A stretch of 64,000 nt of DNA from Dallia pectoralis (taxonomy: Eukaryota; Chordata; Actinopteri; Esociformes; Umbridae): NCBI GenBank assembly GCA_029465975.1, contig CM055730.1, forward strand, positions 11,831,934 through 11,895,933. The letters are read 5' to 3'. The notes under the pieces were generated by a model. It worked only from the letters and a program-made list of their open reading frames with translations. It had not been told where the DNA came from and ran no database searches. Below are positions 1 through 13,400 of this stretch, piece by piece; positions within the stretch are counted from its first letter, which is position 1; every line of letters begins with the position of its first letter. The translations under genes were made by a program, and so were the position numbers.

Positions 1-2105
1 ATTAGGAGGCGATCATATAAATCTTATCTTGGGTCATTATGTCAGTAGGAGTTTTAATTTGAAGTGGACTGTTAAGTTGTTTGTTTTGAACACTGTATTT
101 GTAAGTTGTTTACACATGGAGAGTCTGTGTAGTTTGTCAGTACTGCGGTTAATGTTAGCATCATGAGTCACAATGCTCTGGTTCTGTGGTTTTGCACATT
201 CAGACTGGTTTAGTGTTTAGTGGAATGCCAACATGTCAGATGTTTTGTCAGTATCCAGAATCATTTTACATGACCCCTACAGGAGCACTTAGTCGAATAT
301 AAAAATAACGTCATGGAGATTTTCTAGTTTTCTAATCCCTCAACTAACTAAGGTTATCTGGGAACAGCCTTGCCAAAGTGGGTAATGGATGTGACATGAT
401 TGTACAAAATGCTTTGCAAAACAAAATAAGGAGAGCACATTTTAACACATAATTTAATTAGTGACACAGTAGTATGTCATAATTAACTAATATATAGAAG
501 TACTTGTGTGTTATTTAAAGAATTTTGCAATATTTGCCATCAGGTTTGAGGTCAGTTCCATTGCAATTCCCGTCTGCTCCAATACAAATTCTACTTTTTC
601 TTCACTGAATTGTATTGAAGATAATTGTAAATGTAGCACTCTTCCTGAATTGACTGGAATTTGAACCAAAACCCTGTTTGTCACTGCAGGGAGAGCTAAA
701 CCCAGGCCCAGGATCACAGGTTCTGGATGTGTCCTGTGAGCATGGCGTTCATTAAACATTCAGCATTCTCCAGGTTATCATACCTCCTATGGTTCCACAA
801 TTGTTCTGCATTACATTGTGAAATGCCAAGTTAGGAGAATAAACAAATATAAGACAATTCTCACTATACGCATGTTCAGGTGAGCAATACCGTTGATGTC
901 AATGTCTAACTGGTCATTAAATGCTTTCGTGTCTATTGTTTTGTGGAGTTTGGTGCTCTGTGTCATTGGCACGTGCTGGAGTGGTCCTGGAATAAATCCT
1001 CATGCTCACAACCGTCTCCAGCCAAATGAGCTTTGAGTACTCCAGTTCTAATACATATATAACAGAAACCTTGCACATAAAATTTATCTCGGACAAAACA
1101 CAAGTGGGCACACACTGAAACACCTCTGTCTGTGCTCCTGTAGCTTTGCTGCACACACTCCACACACTCGGCTACTCGTAATCCCCCTGCTGGGGGAGCG
1201 GGCAGGGGGATTCACTGGTCTCATCAGTGACCCACTAAATTTACAGCGACCTGTTGCTCTCTCCCGTGTGGGTCTCTCATATTTCTGAAACTAAGAATAG
1301 AGTTCTGTGGCACAGATTAGCCCGGCCTGAGTCTCGGTGGGTACCTCTCTGTTGGGACCTTTTCTGGTTACCTGATTTTCTTTATTTAGCCTCCTCATCA
1401 GTCTGTAGAATAAAGTTCTCGTCACAGGCTCACACCGTACTGTGATGTAGAGGAATGTTTTATCACCTCAGAGTCATATGGCCAACACTCTATGGTAGTG
1501 ATAATAGTGATCTAGGTTTTAAGTGCCAAAAGCAAGGTTTTGGGAGGCAGGTATCAGCAGGTATGTCTTGACACAGACACTGGTGCACATATAGAACTCC
1601 AATGAGGAAGTCAAAATTAGCCCACATGTCCTCCGGCGTTTTCTGTCCTAGTTCTCTAGCTGAGATAGAACTATCTCTGTAAAACAGGTGCCCTTCAGCC
1701 TATAAACACACCAGAGATAGTTTTCTCTTTATTTTTGTCGTTCCCGGTAACCAGCCCACTGATTATATCCTCACATAACAGGTTTGGTGCCATCTTCTAA
1801 ACTTACTGTAAGCTCTGAACCAGAAAGCCCCACATTCTGTATGACATGTTGTAACTACAGACGAATATGTTGTACACAGTCAAAAACATCCTTCGGGAGA
1901 ACCATAACGTCACATTTCCTGTGAGTGATCCTGTGACAGTAGATGGATATACTAGCCAGCTGTCCTGCCTAGCTGTCCTGGCTAGTTGTCCTGGCCTTGG
2001 TGTGTATTTAGTGCTATGTGTGAGCTTATCATATCATGAGAGTGTTATGTTGATACATATCACAGTCTATCTCAGGTCCAGTAAATCTACAATGGCTCTG
2101 TGAAT
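1..2105. other. Intergenic, no supported gene
   Basis: No gene could be established here. A minus-strand stretch at 511-696 is preceded by an acceptor-like CTCTCCCTGCAG and stays open to a stop at 511-513. Its composition looks protein-like, but I do not recognise the product and found no partner exons. It could be the last exon of a minus-strand gene starting outside the window, or chance. Confidence 0.4.
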
Positions 2106-2350
2106 CCTGCCTTGAGCCATCCACCAGGGTCACACCTCATCCTGCCCTGAGCCATCCACCAGGGTCACAGCTCATCCTGCCCTGAGCCATCCACCAGGGT
2201 CACACCTCATCCTGCCCTGAGCCATCCACCAGGGTCACACCTCATCCTGCCCTGAGCCATCCACCAGGGTCACACCTCATCCTGCCCTGAGCCATCCACC
2301 AGGGTCACACCTCATCCTGCCCTGAGCCATCCACCAGGGTCACACCTCAT
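2106..2350. repeat. 35-bp minisatellite, 7 copies
   Basis: Seven head-to-tail copies of a 35-bp unit beginning CCTGCCCTGAGCC, with almost no divergence (the first copy has one C-to-T change, and one copy reads cacagc for cacacc). The array abuts a LINE-like 3' tail at 2351-2590. Confidence 0.95.
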
Positions 2351-2590
2351 CCTGTGGTACTCCTCTTCCTACCTCTTGCCCTGCACATTGCCAGCCTATT
2401 CATTATATTTGCCTTATCGTTTATACTATCTTCGCTGTGCCCTCTGCACATTTGCAATTTGATACATTGTTGAACTAAATACCTGCACATTTACTTATCC
2501 ATGTCAATTGCACATCCTCACACTGTAATTCGTATATTTCATTGTGCTGTAATTGTACTGTCCAATGGCAATAAGGTTTGATCTAATCTG
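2351..2590 (+). mobile_element. LINE-like 3' tail
   Basis: The segment ends in CAATGGCAATAAGGTTTGA followed by TCTAATC-type sequence. This matches the 3' UTR and tail style of teleost non-LTR retrotransposons. No reverse transcriptase is attached, so it is a 5'-truncated copy. Confidence 0.55.
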
Positions 2591-3600
2591 TGTGGGTGGC
2601 AAGCTGAGCAGTAAGATTGTGTAATTTGATCGGGTGTTGCAAAGACATTGTTCATTTAATTTTTTCATTAAATATGAATCTAGGTAGCGACTGTGGTAAC
2701 AAACTCCCCTTGACTTGGAGTAGAATTAGGATCATCACTATATGTTAGCATGTGCAGCCAGTCTTGCGGATGTACTGGCTTCTGGTTATGATATAATTAT
2801 TATTAGGATAGAGGCCTTGCTTCACAGGAGAGAAAATCAAGCATGGACAAAAACAGCAATCACGACACTCAATGTAGTTTTCATTCAATGCAATTACTTG
2901 ACAACAACTTGACAACATTAGCTATCTAAACTCACAACCGTATTGCTCCTGTTCTATTGTGTTTGTTCCCTTCCCTAAAGAGACCATTGCCTCAATCAAC
3001 ATCAGGCACCAGACGCCATGATGTTATCTTTCAAATGAAGATTTTTATTGCCTCAATAATCCTTATGTATTTATCATAATTGCTAGACAAAAGTAAACAG
3101 AGAGAAACCAGTAAGTTCCATGGGATATGTTCACAGTTTTTATTAAACGAGTCACTCTGTGGTAGGTCTACAGTTGTGGACCTGCACTCAAGTTCCCATC
3201 TCACCCTCCCTGACAGCATGTTATCCTAAAATTATCTACATATTTGTTGTGTGGTAAGAATATGTATCACTTTATTTTGAGCGCACAGTGGGTAGCGGCA
3301 GGCGTTGCGCTTCTCTCTTAGGATCTAAATAAATTGTCAAGCCAAGTAAAGTATATAAGACAACTTTAGTCTTCTACGCCAAAGTAATTTAAAAAGTACA
3401 TTAAGTCAATTCTATGGTCACTCAAATACCAAGGCTTTTCAGCAAACCAGCATAAAATACTCCAATCATAGGTAGGCAAGATAAGATTGGGATAAACGTC
3501 AACATCAAGGTACATTACCCTGGAAAATATTTTTGCATAATTATTTTCTAGTAAGGCGTTTACACGTAAAAATGCAGAGATGTATGACATTATAACCACT
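2591..3600. other. Intergenic, nothing recognised
   Basis: AT-rich sequence without gene-like or repeat-like structure that I can name. The open frames are short and have no splice context. Confidence 0.4.
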
Positions 3601-3601
3601 C

Positions 3602-3990
3602 ACAGGTGAAGCGAATAACGTTGATGATCTCTTAACAAGGACACGTGGGAAAGTCTGTGACGATTACCTGGTAAGCGTTGAGAACAATCAGCTATACCGA
3701 CTGGTCTAAACTGACAGAGGCGCTACAATGGCAAAAGTCAAAGAAAATGTTAGTGATGTTCATCACGGGGGGAATGTGTCACAACACACAGTGCACAGCC
3801 AGCAGACCGGTCAGAGTGACCTTGATGACCCCTGAACGAGTTTTACCTGGGGAAGTGATGGCACCTGGATGGACTTTGGGATGAGGACAACCCAATGGAG
3901 TGTGACGCTCTGGGCAATGTCCTGCTGGGAAACCCTGGATCCGGGCATTCACGTGGATTGGATTCATGGCAATGGTATTCCCTGATATCT
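3602..3990 (+). mobile_element. Tc1-like transposon remnant
   Basis: Degraded transposase pieces run in family order: a 5' piece (GTGAAGCGAATAACGTTGAT), then the region resembling CACACAGTGCACAGCCAGCAG, a TTTACCTGGGGAAG block, and a GCTCTGGGCAATGTCCTGCTGGGAAACC block. The middle is deleted and the frame is broken. It lies upstream of atl2. Confidence 0.75.
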
Positions 3991-4269
3991 TGTCATTGAA
4001 AGATAATATCAGATCAGTTAATATAATTAACGTGCATTCCAGTCATTGTAAACCATGGCATGTGTGCCAAATATTCTGGGCTTCTGCTTTCTTCTTTATG
4101 TGGCCGAGCATTTGGTAGTGTGTGATATGTCCCTTATTTGTAATTCTAATTTCAAATGCAAGCTTGTTCCACTCTCCCATTAAAATGTGAACCATATGTG
4201 TGATATTATTTTGTCACCAACACAAGGTGAAATTGTGTAATGCACTAAGATATTACTTTACATTTGTAT

Positions 4270-4420
4270 TATATTATTTACGTCAGGTCATATTATTACG
4301 AATGCGTAACTTCGCCCTGCCTCTTTAGAACTCAACGTAACCTAAATGAGGGCAGAAGCCGAACCAGTTGTTTTTTTTTTTTTTACGTCAACTGCGTGCG
4401 ATTATTTTAAACTTGACAAG
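4270..4420 (+). promoter_or_regulatory. Likely atl2 promoter and 5' UTR
   Basis: This is the stretch immediately upstream of the atl2 start codon. It holds two ACGTCA half-sites (about 4274 and 4385) of the kind bound by CREB/ATF factors, and a poly-T run. The start context ACAAGATGGCGG is a good Kozak match. No TATA box is placed confidently and the transcription start is unknown. Confidence 0.4.
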
Positions 4421-7400
4421 ATGGCGGAGGTGCGACAGAACGGGCTGAGGAAACGGAATCATTTGGAACAACGCCGGAGAACACATGATACTAACGAAGG
4501 TACCTTTGTATCCAGCTTTAAAGAATATGAACTTGGCTGAGACGTGACAGACCTTTATCCTGACTTGTTTCATAACCTCCAGTAGTAGCCAAGACAGTTT
4601 TAAACCACCGGCACCAAGCCAAAAAACTGTGTGCTGTAGTGTTATTGTTTTTATTTTAAGTAGTTGGTTAGAAAATACGATTGCGTTAATTTGTATTTTA
4701 TTCTTATTCTACTGTGCTCTGTAGCTATTGACACAGTGGCTTGGTTCATATATTTGAGATTAAGCTACTTAAACGATGTAGTTGGCATCTCGCAAATCTC
4801 GCGGTTTAGCTGCTGTTCTTGTTTCAGCGAAGTTGACCTTTTTATATCAATTTGTTCAGATTATATTTAACATTGTTGATAATAAGAGTATCATAGTTAG
4901 AGAGCGACAGTTTGGTTGTCCTTGGATACTTACTTTGTTCCGCCTGGGAAGTTGGCCGATGGACTTTAAAAATGCCGGTGTTCAACTGTTGGTACTAAAG
5001 TGACACCACGTTTGTGGTTTATTTACTCAAACATCATGCTTGCGAGCAAATTTGCATTGAAGGAAAAGATGAGAATGATTTGTTGACTCGATAATTGAGA
5101 GGGCGGCGCTTGTATTTGACACGGGTTTTACATTGATATTTAAGTATTTATGTTTTAGTGCTTGTAACCGAATCCTCACACTAACCGTTCTAGAATGAAA
5201 CTGAAATTGAGCGATTTTGAAAACGGATGGTAAGCACCGCCCCCTGTGTAAACCAATCACATTAATGTCTGCCTTTATTGGCTGATCTGTCTCCATAATA
5301 TTTGTGTAACTAGGAGTCCCAATGTCAAAGTGCAAATAATAACTTTGTTTTTAATTTTATTTGACATAGCTTTTACAGAAAAAAATTTAATGACGTTATA
5401 AGCAATGCATGAATTCTGCCAGCACTACTAAGCTGGCTCACGGTGTGTACATAACACTCTTGACTGTGTAATGTATTCATAATTCAGATCCTGTACCAAA
5501 CCTTTATTTTCTTATCAAACATGCTAGCTGTAACTGTTGTCATGTAGCTAGCCTCGCTTCAACTAGTTTGGCACTAGTGAGGTTTTTTTTTACAACCACC
5601 AGGATATCCTTATTGTTGTATAGTTGGCAAGGAACTTAACAAGGCTCTTCCTTCTAGTAAATAGTCCTCTATTGAAATGGCTAGTCTTACTGCAGTGTAA
5701 CTGAGAACCTCCAATGTTAGCTAGTCATCAAGGCAGGGTAAATGGAGAAAATTGGAAGCGTTACCTGTCTTTGCACTGTCATTCTGTATCTGTGCATCAG
5801 ACTCCTTGATTGATGTAAGAATTGTTAACAGATGCATCAGATAACTAAAACTATTGTAATAGGATAAATATGTACAGCTTACATTTCCCCAATATTTCTA
5901 GTATATTTACATTTAGGTCAGATAGTCACTTAGTGTGTTTATGTTTAGGTGGCTAGGTTGGAATAACCACTACTCACACACACTACATTTTACTCCAAAT
6001 TAGCTATTAGTATTGTCAGTGCAAATAAGGAAAATGTAAATGGTGTTCACAAAAGGCAATGGTTTATGAATTACTAGTGATTTAGTGAACACGCAGTTGT
6101 TACATTTTTTCCCTGGTGTGCAGATTGTTGTGGTTGATTGTTGGTATGGCTATAATTCTCATGTATTGTCTAATCATGCCTGTTGTGGGTTAGGAGTTGC
6201 GAGTGGGACGGTTGTTTGAGATACTGAGCTGCAACAGTCATAGATGCCTCCATACATGGCCTGCCATAGACCCTGGTCAGGCCTGCAACAGGAGAGGCCT
6301 ATGGCACGATAAGATTAATGATAAGCCTGCCCATTTTGGATGTGTCTGTTCATTCAGAAGCGGTGAGATTGACCCATCCTCATTAGCACATATGATGCAA
6401 CATAGCACAAACTGCAGACATATCGACAGTGTGTTTTTACATTCACCATTCTATATACTTATGAGTGACCATTTTGCAGTTTTTGCACAACACTGTGATT
6501 TTAGCATGTCCACTTGTGCTACTGAGTAACTATTTCAGTTGATTTTACAAGCAAATTATTTTATGACTATCTAGCTATAGGATACTTTTTTAATCTGTGT
6601 TATTCTTATTATTTGTTGTGATAGGTTTTGACTTGTCTGTTTTTGTACAGTGTTGTTTATTCAGTAGTTTTAAACCAAAGTGGAATGTGTTCTTGTGCTT
6701 GACAGTCACTGTGCCACAATCAGGATGTCCTTTCAGTGTAAGCTCTGCTCTGGAGAACACTATGCAGAATGCTCTGCTCTGGAGAACACTATGCAGAATG
6801 CTCTGCTCTGGAGAACACTCTGCAGAATGCTCTGCTCTGGAGAACACTCTGCAGAATGCTCTGCTCTGGAGAACACTCTGCAGAATGCTCTGCTCTGGAG
6901 AACACTCTGCAGAATGCTCTGCTCTGGAGAACACTCTGCAGAATGCTCTGCTCTGGAGAACACTCTGCAGAATGCTCTGCTCTGGAGAACACTCTGCAGA
7001 ATGCTCTGCTCTGGAGAACACTCTGCAGAATGCTCTGCTCTGGAGAACACTCTGCAGAATGCTCTGCTCTGGAGAACACTCTGCAGAATGCTCTTCTGTT
7101 CTGTATCACAAACACCTCTCCTGGCATCAGCCATAGAGCCCAATCAGACCACTACGGTTTCCTTTCAGCAGAGAACATCCCGGAACCAAGCTCTCTAATC
7201 TGTCATACATACATCAGTTCCTCAAGCAGAGCTTTAGCTGGGGTTGCTCTTATGTACAATGTGTTTGTATGTGTATTTGTTGAATAAGAAAGAAATATTT
7301 TAGGGTTGTCAGGAAAATGTCATGATGAGCCATATTGGTTTTTGTGCTGATGAATTGTGCATTTGTATGGGTCTTTTTATGAGGTTGTCTTGTGATGACG

Positions 7401-10400
7401 GTTGTGAGTTACATGTTTACACGAATACTAGTAGTTTAAAATACCGGTTGTACCTGTTTGTAGGGAGTTTCTGTGATTTGGGAGTGACTTCCCTCCCTAG
7501 ATTAAGAACTTTATTCTGGGTCAGCGGTGTCACTCCAAAATCACAGATAACCACAACAACCATACAAACTGGTACAAGCCATTCACAATGATTTGGCTTG
7601 TAATTAAATACTATACAGCACTAGTTCTGTTTAACAAGTCAGTCCTTACGCCCAGTATACACTATTGGTGTTCCTCTGTCTTTGCCAGATCAAAGTATTC
7701 CATCAAGGAAACTGTGTGAGACAGACGGGAGTATATCGGTAGAAACATTGTGTCCCATCATCACCAAGCCGTCTGCACCAGAGGAGCCTGTGGTGGTTGC
7801 ACCAGAGGAGCCTGTGGTGGTTGCACCAGAGGAGCCTGTGGTGGTGGCTCCTCATCCCATCCAGGTCGTCATAGCGGGCCAGGACAATCACAAGTTTGAG
7901 CTGGACACGGAGGCCCTGGAGAAGCTCCTGCTGCAGGAGGAGGTCCGAGACCTGAATGTGGTGGTGGTGTCAGTGGCCGGGGCGTTCCGCAAAGGAAAGT
8001 CCTTCCTGCTAGACTTCATGCTCCGCTACATGCGCAACCAGGTGAGAGGACGGTTTACTGGGAGGTGTCAGGTGTTTTATGATATCCTCATTCAAGTTAG
8101 GCTTGAGTTAAGGCTAATGTGCTGAATTCATTGTTTCTGCTGTGTGCTAAATTGGATGACCGTTGTGTTAAAAGCAGTAGATTGTCAATGTCCTTTAAGG
8201 CTGTAGGGTGAATATGAAGGTGTTATTTATTGCTACAGTCCTCTTCTCTTTCTCTTAGTGGTGTGTTGCTGATCGACTATTCATTAGTGTACTGCATTAC
8301 CAGGTTAATAAGACAATTAAGTGCTGTGACTGCAACATAATGTTCTTCATGTGAAGGTATTTAAAAGGACTAGAAACTGGAAGTAGGCTAATGCTTTTAT
8401 TTCCTTTTTTCTGTGTTAAATTACTTCAGGGTATTTATTTTCCCCAAAGATAGTTTCACACTTCTAACTAATTGTGGTCTTTAGGTAATTTCTCCATTTA
8501 TAAACTGTTTGTCTTATTAGGACATAGTTTGTTTAAATATGCCTGTATCTGCTAGTTTTTGGAACAAGTGGTGCCCAAAGGCAGGGACACTTATTACCAG
8601 GGGCCTACTACTGTGACGAGTATTAACACTATTTTGGCACTAATTACCTGGGGCCTACTACAGTGACGAGTATTAACATTATTTGGCACTTATTACCAGG
8701 GGCCTACTACTGTGACGAGTATTAACGCTATTTTGGCACTTATTACCAGGGGCCTACTACTGTGGCGAGTATTAACGCTATTTTGACACTTATTACCAGG
8801 GGCCTACTACAGTGACGAGTATTAACGCTATTTTGGCACTTATTACCACGGGCCTACTACTGTGACGAGTATTAACGCTATTTTGGCACATCTAAATTGT
8901 GCTCTTTAGTGGTTGCCTTGGGAAAAGGGCTCACTTGGGCCAGGGTCCTGAACAATTTGTGCCGGAATGGTTTTTAATATCTAATCTACAGATGTTATAA
9001 CTAAGCATTTAGGACCTGTACGACTGGAGTTGTCGGCCTCTGAGCTAGATTAGGATTCTGTGACTGTAGGTTTAAACCCTTGTGTTATAATAGTCCAGGA
9101 ACTTTGAGAAAGTGGATCTTGACTGTCTGACTGATTGTTTCTCTGTGTCCGGCTGCTTTGTGTGACTGTTGTTTTTATGGACTGAGACGTGGGTCTTGGA
9201 ATAGATAAATGGGTTAAGTCTGCGAAACATGTTACGACTTTATAAGCAGTGATTGCTGGTTGTGCAGAAGTCTGGGGTTAGAATGCACTCAATCTGATCT
9301 GGGGTCAGGTTTTCAGGATGGCTGTGTGTTTGTTTAGTATTTCCACCGCCGCATTGAACTCCAGACGCAAATAAAGAAAACGGACTTCAGAGATTGTAGT
9401 GTCCTTCATGCTATTCTCCAGAAGGTTATAACCTTTGGATGTATTTGTTATTTCAACCCAAGCGGATGCCGTTTACGGAATGTTGGGTCAATCTTATTTC
9501 CTCCTGGTGTCTACACTCCTGTGGTCAGGAACATCTCATTCCAGTCACATTGTTCCATTGGAGAGGACGAAGTGTTCTATTGTTTGAGGAGGTTTGACTG
9601 CTCTTCCTTGATTGGATGGTTCAGTATTCCACAAGAAAAAGAGTCCTAATGACAACAAAAGCCCGGTCTCTAAAGTATACCTTGCTAAGTACAGTAATAG
9701 TTCTAGATTTGCTACAAGAAAGTTAATGTAAGAAAGTAGCTACGGCTACGCTGTTGTGTAAATCATCATAAAAAGGGCTGTATAAAACAAACGCAATCAA
9801 ACACTTTGTACTCCCCCAAAAACGTTTAAAGTGAAAGTGATTTTATACTTTTACTGTAAATAGTTTCCAAAGGCAGGGACACTTATTACCACAGGCACAC
9901 TACAGTGACGAGTATTACCTGTGCAAATTCCTTACGGGAATCAACGTCAACCAGAAGTTGTGTAATGTTTTCACTCACGTGCACTAGATGCTATAGTTGG
10001 GTGGATCCAAAGAGCCGGTTACAAAAGCCACTGTAGAGCCACCTTAAAATGTGGCGTGAGTTTCTGAACCACTGGGCGTTGGGTTGTTGCCGCTCTGGAT
10101 GTGGATGACGGCAGTCTGTTGTAGGCGGACATCTTAATAGTTTGGCAATGCCAAACTAGTGTTACGGCAAATATAAATTGTGCCCCCAAGTGGTTGCCTG
10201 TGGGAAAGGGCTCACGTGGGTCTGTGGGTCCTGGAGGGTTGATGCAGGAATGTTATTTTTTTTAATCTACATCTCCAATGAAGGCCACTTGTGACCAGTT
10301 TTCTCCACACAGTAGATGGGTTTGTATGTGTAGCAGCAGGGCCCCAATGTTTTCTCACAATGTTGTGCTGATGACACTGCTAGACGTCATTGATCGCGAA

Positions 10401-13400
10401 GGGAAGTAAGCATGATGTCTCATCTGCTGCAGTCCGTTTTCTTGGCAGACCAATGTGTCTATGGTCCTCAACATTGCCTGTTTATTTGTGCCTCTTTGAA
10501 CTGAACATCTGGAAACCTCTGTTCTATTTGTGTTGTTCGTTTCTGACCGGGAGTCTGTAACGGTACTGTGGAATAAATGCTGATCTCTAAACGGTTTATG
10601 AAATTGTGTGTGTGTGTGTGTGTGACAGAAGACAGACTGGTGGTTGGGGGGAGATGATGACCCTCTGACAGGGTTCAACTGGAAAGGAGGATGTGAGAGG
10701 GACACCACAGGGATCCATGTTTGGAGTGAGGTGTTTGTAGTCGAAAAGCCGGATAAGAGCAAGGTGAGACATATATACACACACACACACCTTACATCAA
10801 GAGAAACAGACCAGCCGTTGTGTTCATGTAGGATCTTATGTCCGTCCCAGATGCTTATTGGAGTTCACCAGCAGTGTCCTTTCTCTCAATAGGTTGCTGT
10901 TCTGTTAGTGGACACACAGGGAGCCTTCGACAGCCAGTCCACCATTAAGGACTGTGCAACTGTGTTCGCCTTGAGCACCATGACCAGCTCTGTACAGGTG
11001 AGTCTGACATGGACCTGGTTGGGATGGGCCGGTTCTGTCCCCGCAACAGGGATGCGCCGGTTCTGTCCCCGCAACAGGGATGCGCCGGTTCTGTCCCCGC
11101 AACAGGGATGCGCCGGTTCTGTCCCCGCAACAGGGATGGGCCGGTTCTGTCCCCGCAACAGGGATGGGCCGGTTCTGTCCCCGCAACAGGGATGGGCCGG
11201 TTCTGTCCCCGCAACAGGGATGGGCCGGTTCTGTCCCCGCAACAGGGATGGGCCGGTTCTGTCCCCGCAACAGTTTACATAAATTCCTGAATTGGTTTGG
11301 ATGCCCATCGACCAGCAAAACCATCAACTTGTATAGTGATTGAGTATTGAATATCAACAGTATTTATTGTACATTTCATGTGTCCTATAGTATAATGTAA
11401 TGCTGCACATAAGCATGGCAGAGGAATGCACTCATTTGGCCTTATATGAATTTCCACGCACCTCTTGTACCTGCCTTATCTCCCAGCATGGGGCTGGCTG
11501 TGTCATCCTATGACTGTACTTGGAAACCTCATCTACTGAGGCGTTATTTGGATGAAAGACAAGATGTGGCTTAGTAGAGGCAAAGTCCTAGCAGAAAAGA
11601 ACCTTTAGTCTGCTCAACATCAGATACTTGGAGAGGAGGCCAATAACCAAGAACTGAAGCTGTATCTATCAGGACTATAACCAATAACTGAAGGTTTTAT
11701 TGGAGCTGTTGACCCAGAATACTATTTAAATCAGTTGTGAAATAAATGTTGAGGCTTAAATTACAGACATATCCTATCACATTGACAGAGTGTGTGTAAT
11801 GTATTTTTTTATCATATTGTGCAATGGACATCCAGAGAAGGGAGGTCGGGTAAACTCTGGTCGGGTAAACTCTGGTCGGGTAAACTCTGGTCGGGTACTC
11901 TGGTCGGATACTCTGGTCTGTTATGTGTCGGGTCACACATTGGGTTTCTGAACACTTTGAAGTAGGCGCTCTTGGTGGTGGGTCGGATTTTGTCCTTGGT
12001 CGATCTGAAGTGACCGGACTGGCACAGCACTGGTGCAGTTTGAACACACCATGTCTAGTAATCTAGTACGCTCATTGGTCCTGTTGACTTCTGAATCTGC
12101 TCTTGATAGTCTTGTCTTGTTTATCTCTAGAAATTGCCTTTTAAGACATTTGATATATGTTTGTATGTTTTCAGGTATATAACCTGTCCCAGAACATTCA
12201 GGAGGATGATCTTCAGCATCTCCAGGTATATATATTATATATTGTATACTCTCACTGTCTTAATAAATGTTACACATTTGTTGGCGTGTCGGTAAAAGTG
12301 AACCTATTGTCGACTCCCTCTCTTTAGCTCTTTACAGAATACGGCCGGCTTGCTTTAGAGGAGAACTATCTTAAACCCTTCCAGGTGTGTTATTGTTTTA
12401 AAATTGTGTCCCGGTGTTTTATTCAAGGTTCAAAATGTTCTGTTTTTATTTGCATGTGTCTTCTCTGAGCGCAGTTTCTTTCAGGGACCCTGTGTTTGTT
12501 GTGTTCCAGTCACTCATGTTCCTGGTTAGAGACTGGAGTTACCCGTACGACTACAACTATGGACTGAAGGGAGGAAAACATTTTCTCGGCAAGAGACTTG
12601 AGGTCTGCAGAATGTGGATTTGGCATCTACACACTTACACTGAGTATCTAGACTAGTGTGACTATAGTAGAAGCATTCCCTTGACAGTTGAGTATTTCTG
12701 TCAGTTTGCTTAGCGTAGCTCTGAGTGAATGGACACAAGCACCATTATTAGTTATTAGGTGCATTAAGTGTAGTTATTGCACAGTAGATCCCTCTCACCT
12801 GCACTGCTGTCATACCTGTTTACATTTTTGAATGACTCTAATTGCACAGGTCATCTCAAATGCTCTTTCCCCCATAACATCGGTCATATAATCCATGCAC
12901 TCAAATGACCTACCTGCTAGACACACTTGAGTCTGTGTAAATCCTGTATATAGATACTCATTGTAATTTTAACAAAATATATTTGTTATTGCCTTATAAA
13001 TGCTGCTCATCGGAACTACATACCTCACCCTGTATAACCTGACCCCTATTGCCTTATAAATGCTGCTCATCGGAACTACATACCTCACCCTGTATAACCT
13101 GACCCCTATTGCCTTATAAATGCTGCTCATCGGAACTACATACCTCACCCTGTATAACCTGACCCCTATTGCCTTATAAATGCTGCTCATCGGAACTACA
13201 TACCTCACCCTGTATAACCTGACCCCTATTGCCTTATAAATGCTGCTCGGAACTCGGAACTACCTTATAAATGCTGCTCATCCTCACCCTGTATAACCTG
13301 ACCCCTATTGCCTTATAAATGCTGCTCATCGGAACTACATACCTCACCCTGTATAACCTGACCCCTATTGCCTTATAAATGCTGCTCATCGGAACTACAT

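Noticed and set aside
6590..7287. Overlapping open frames of 110-180 codons on both strands
   Set aside because: All are produced by the stop-free 29-bp minisatellite. No frame is favoured and none has homology.
10886..11357. Open frames of 90-150 codons on both strands
   Set aside because: They derive from the 28-bp array, apart from the true atl2 exon 4 (10893-10997).
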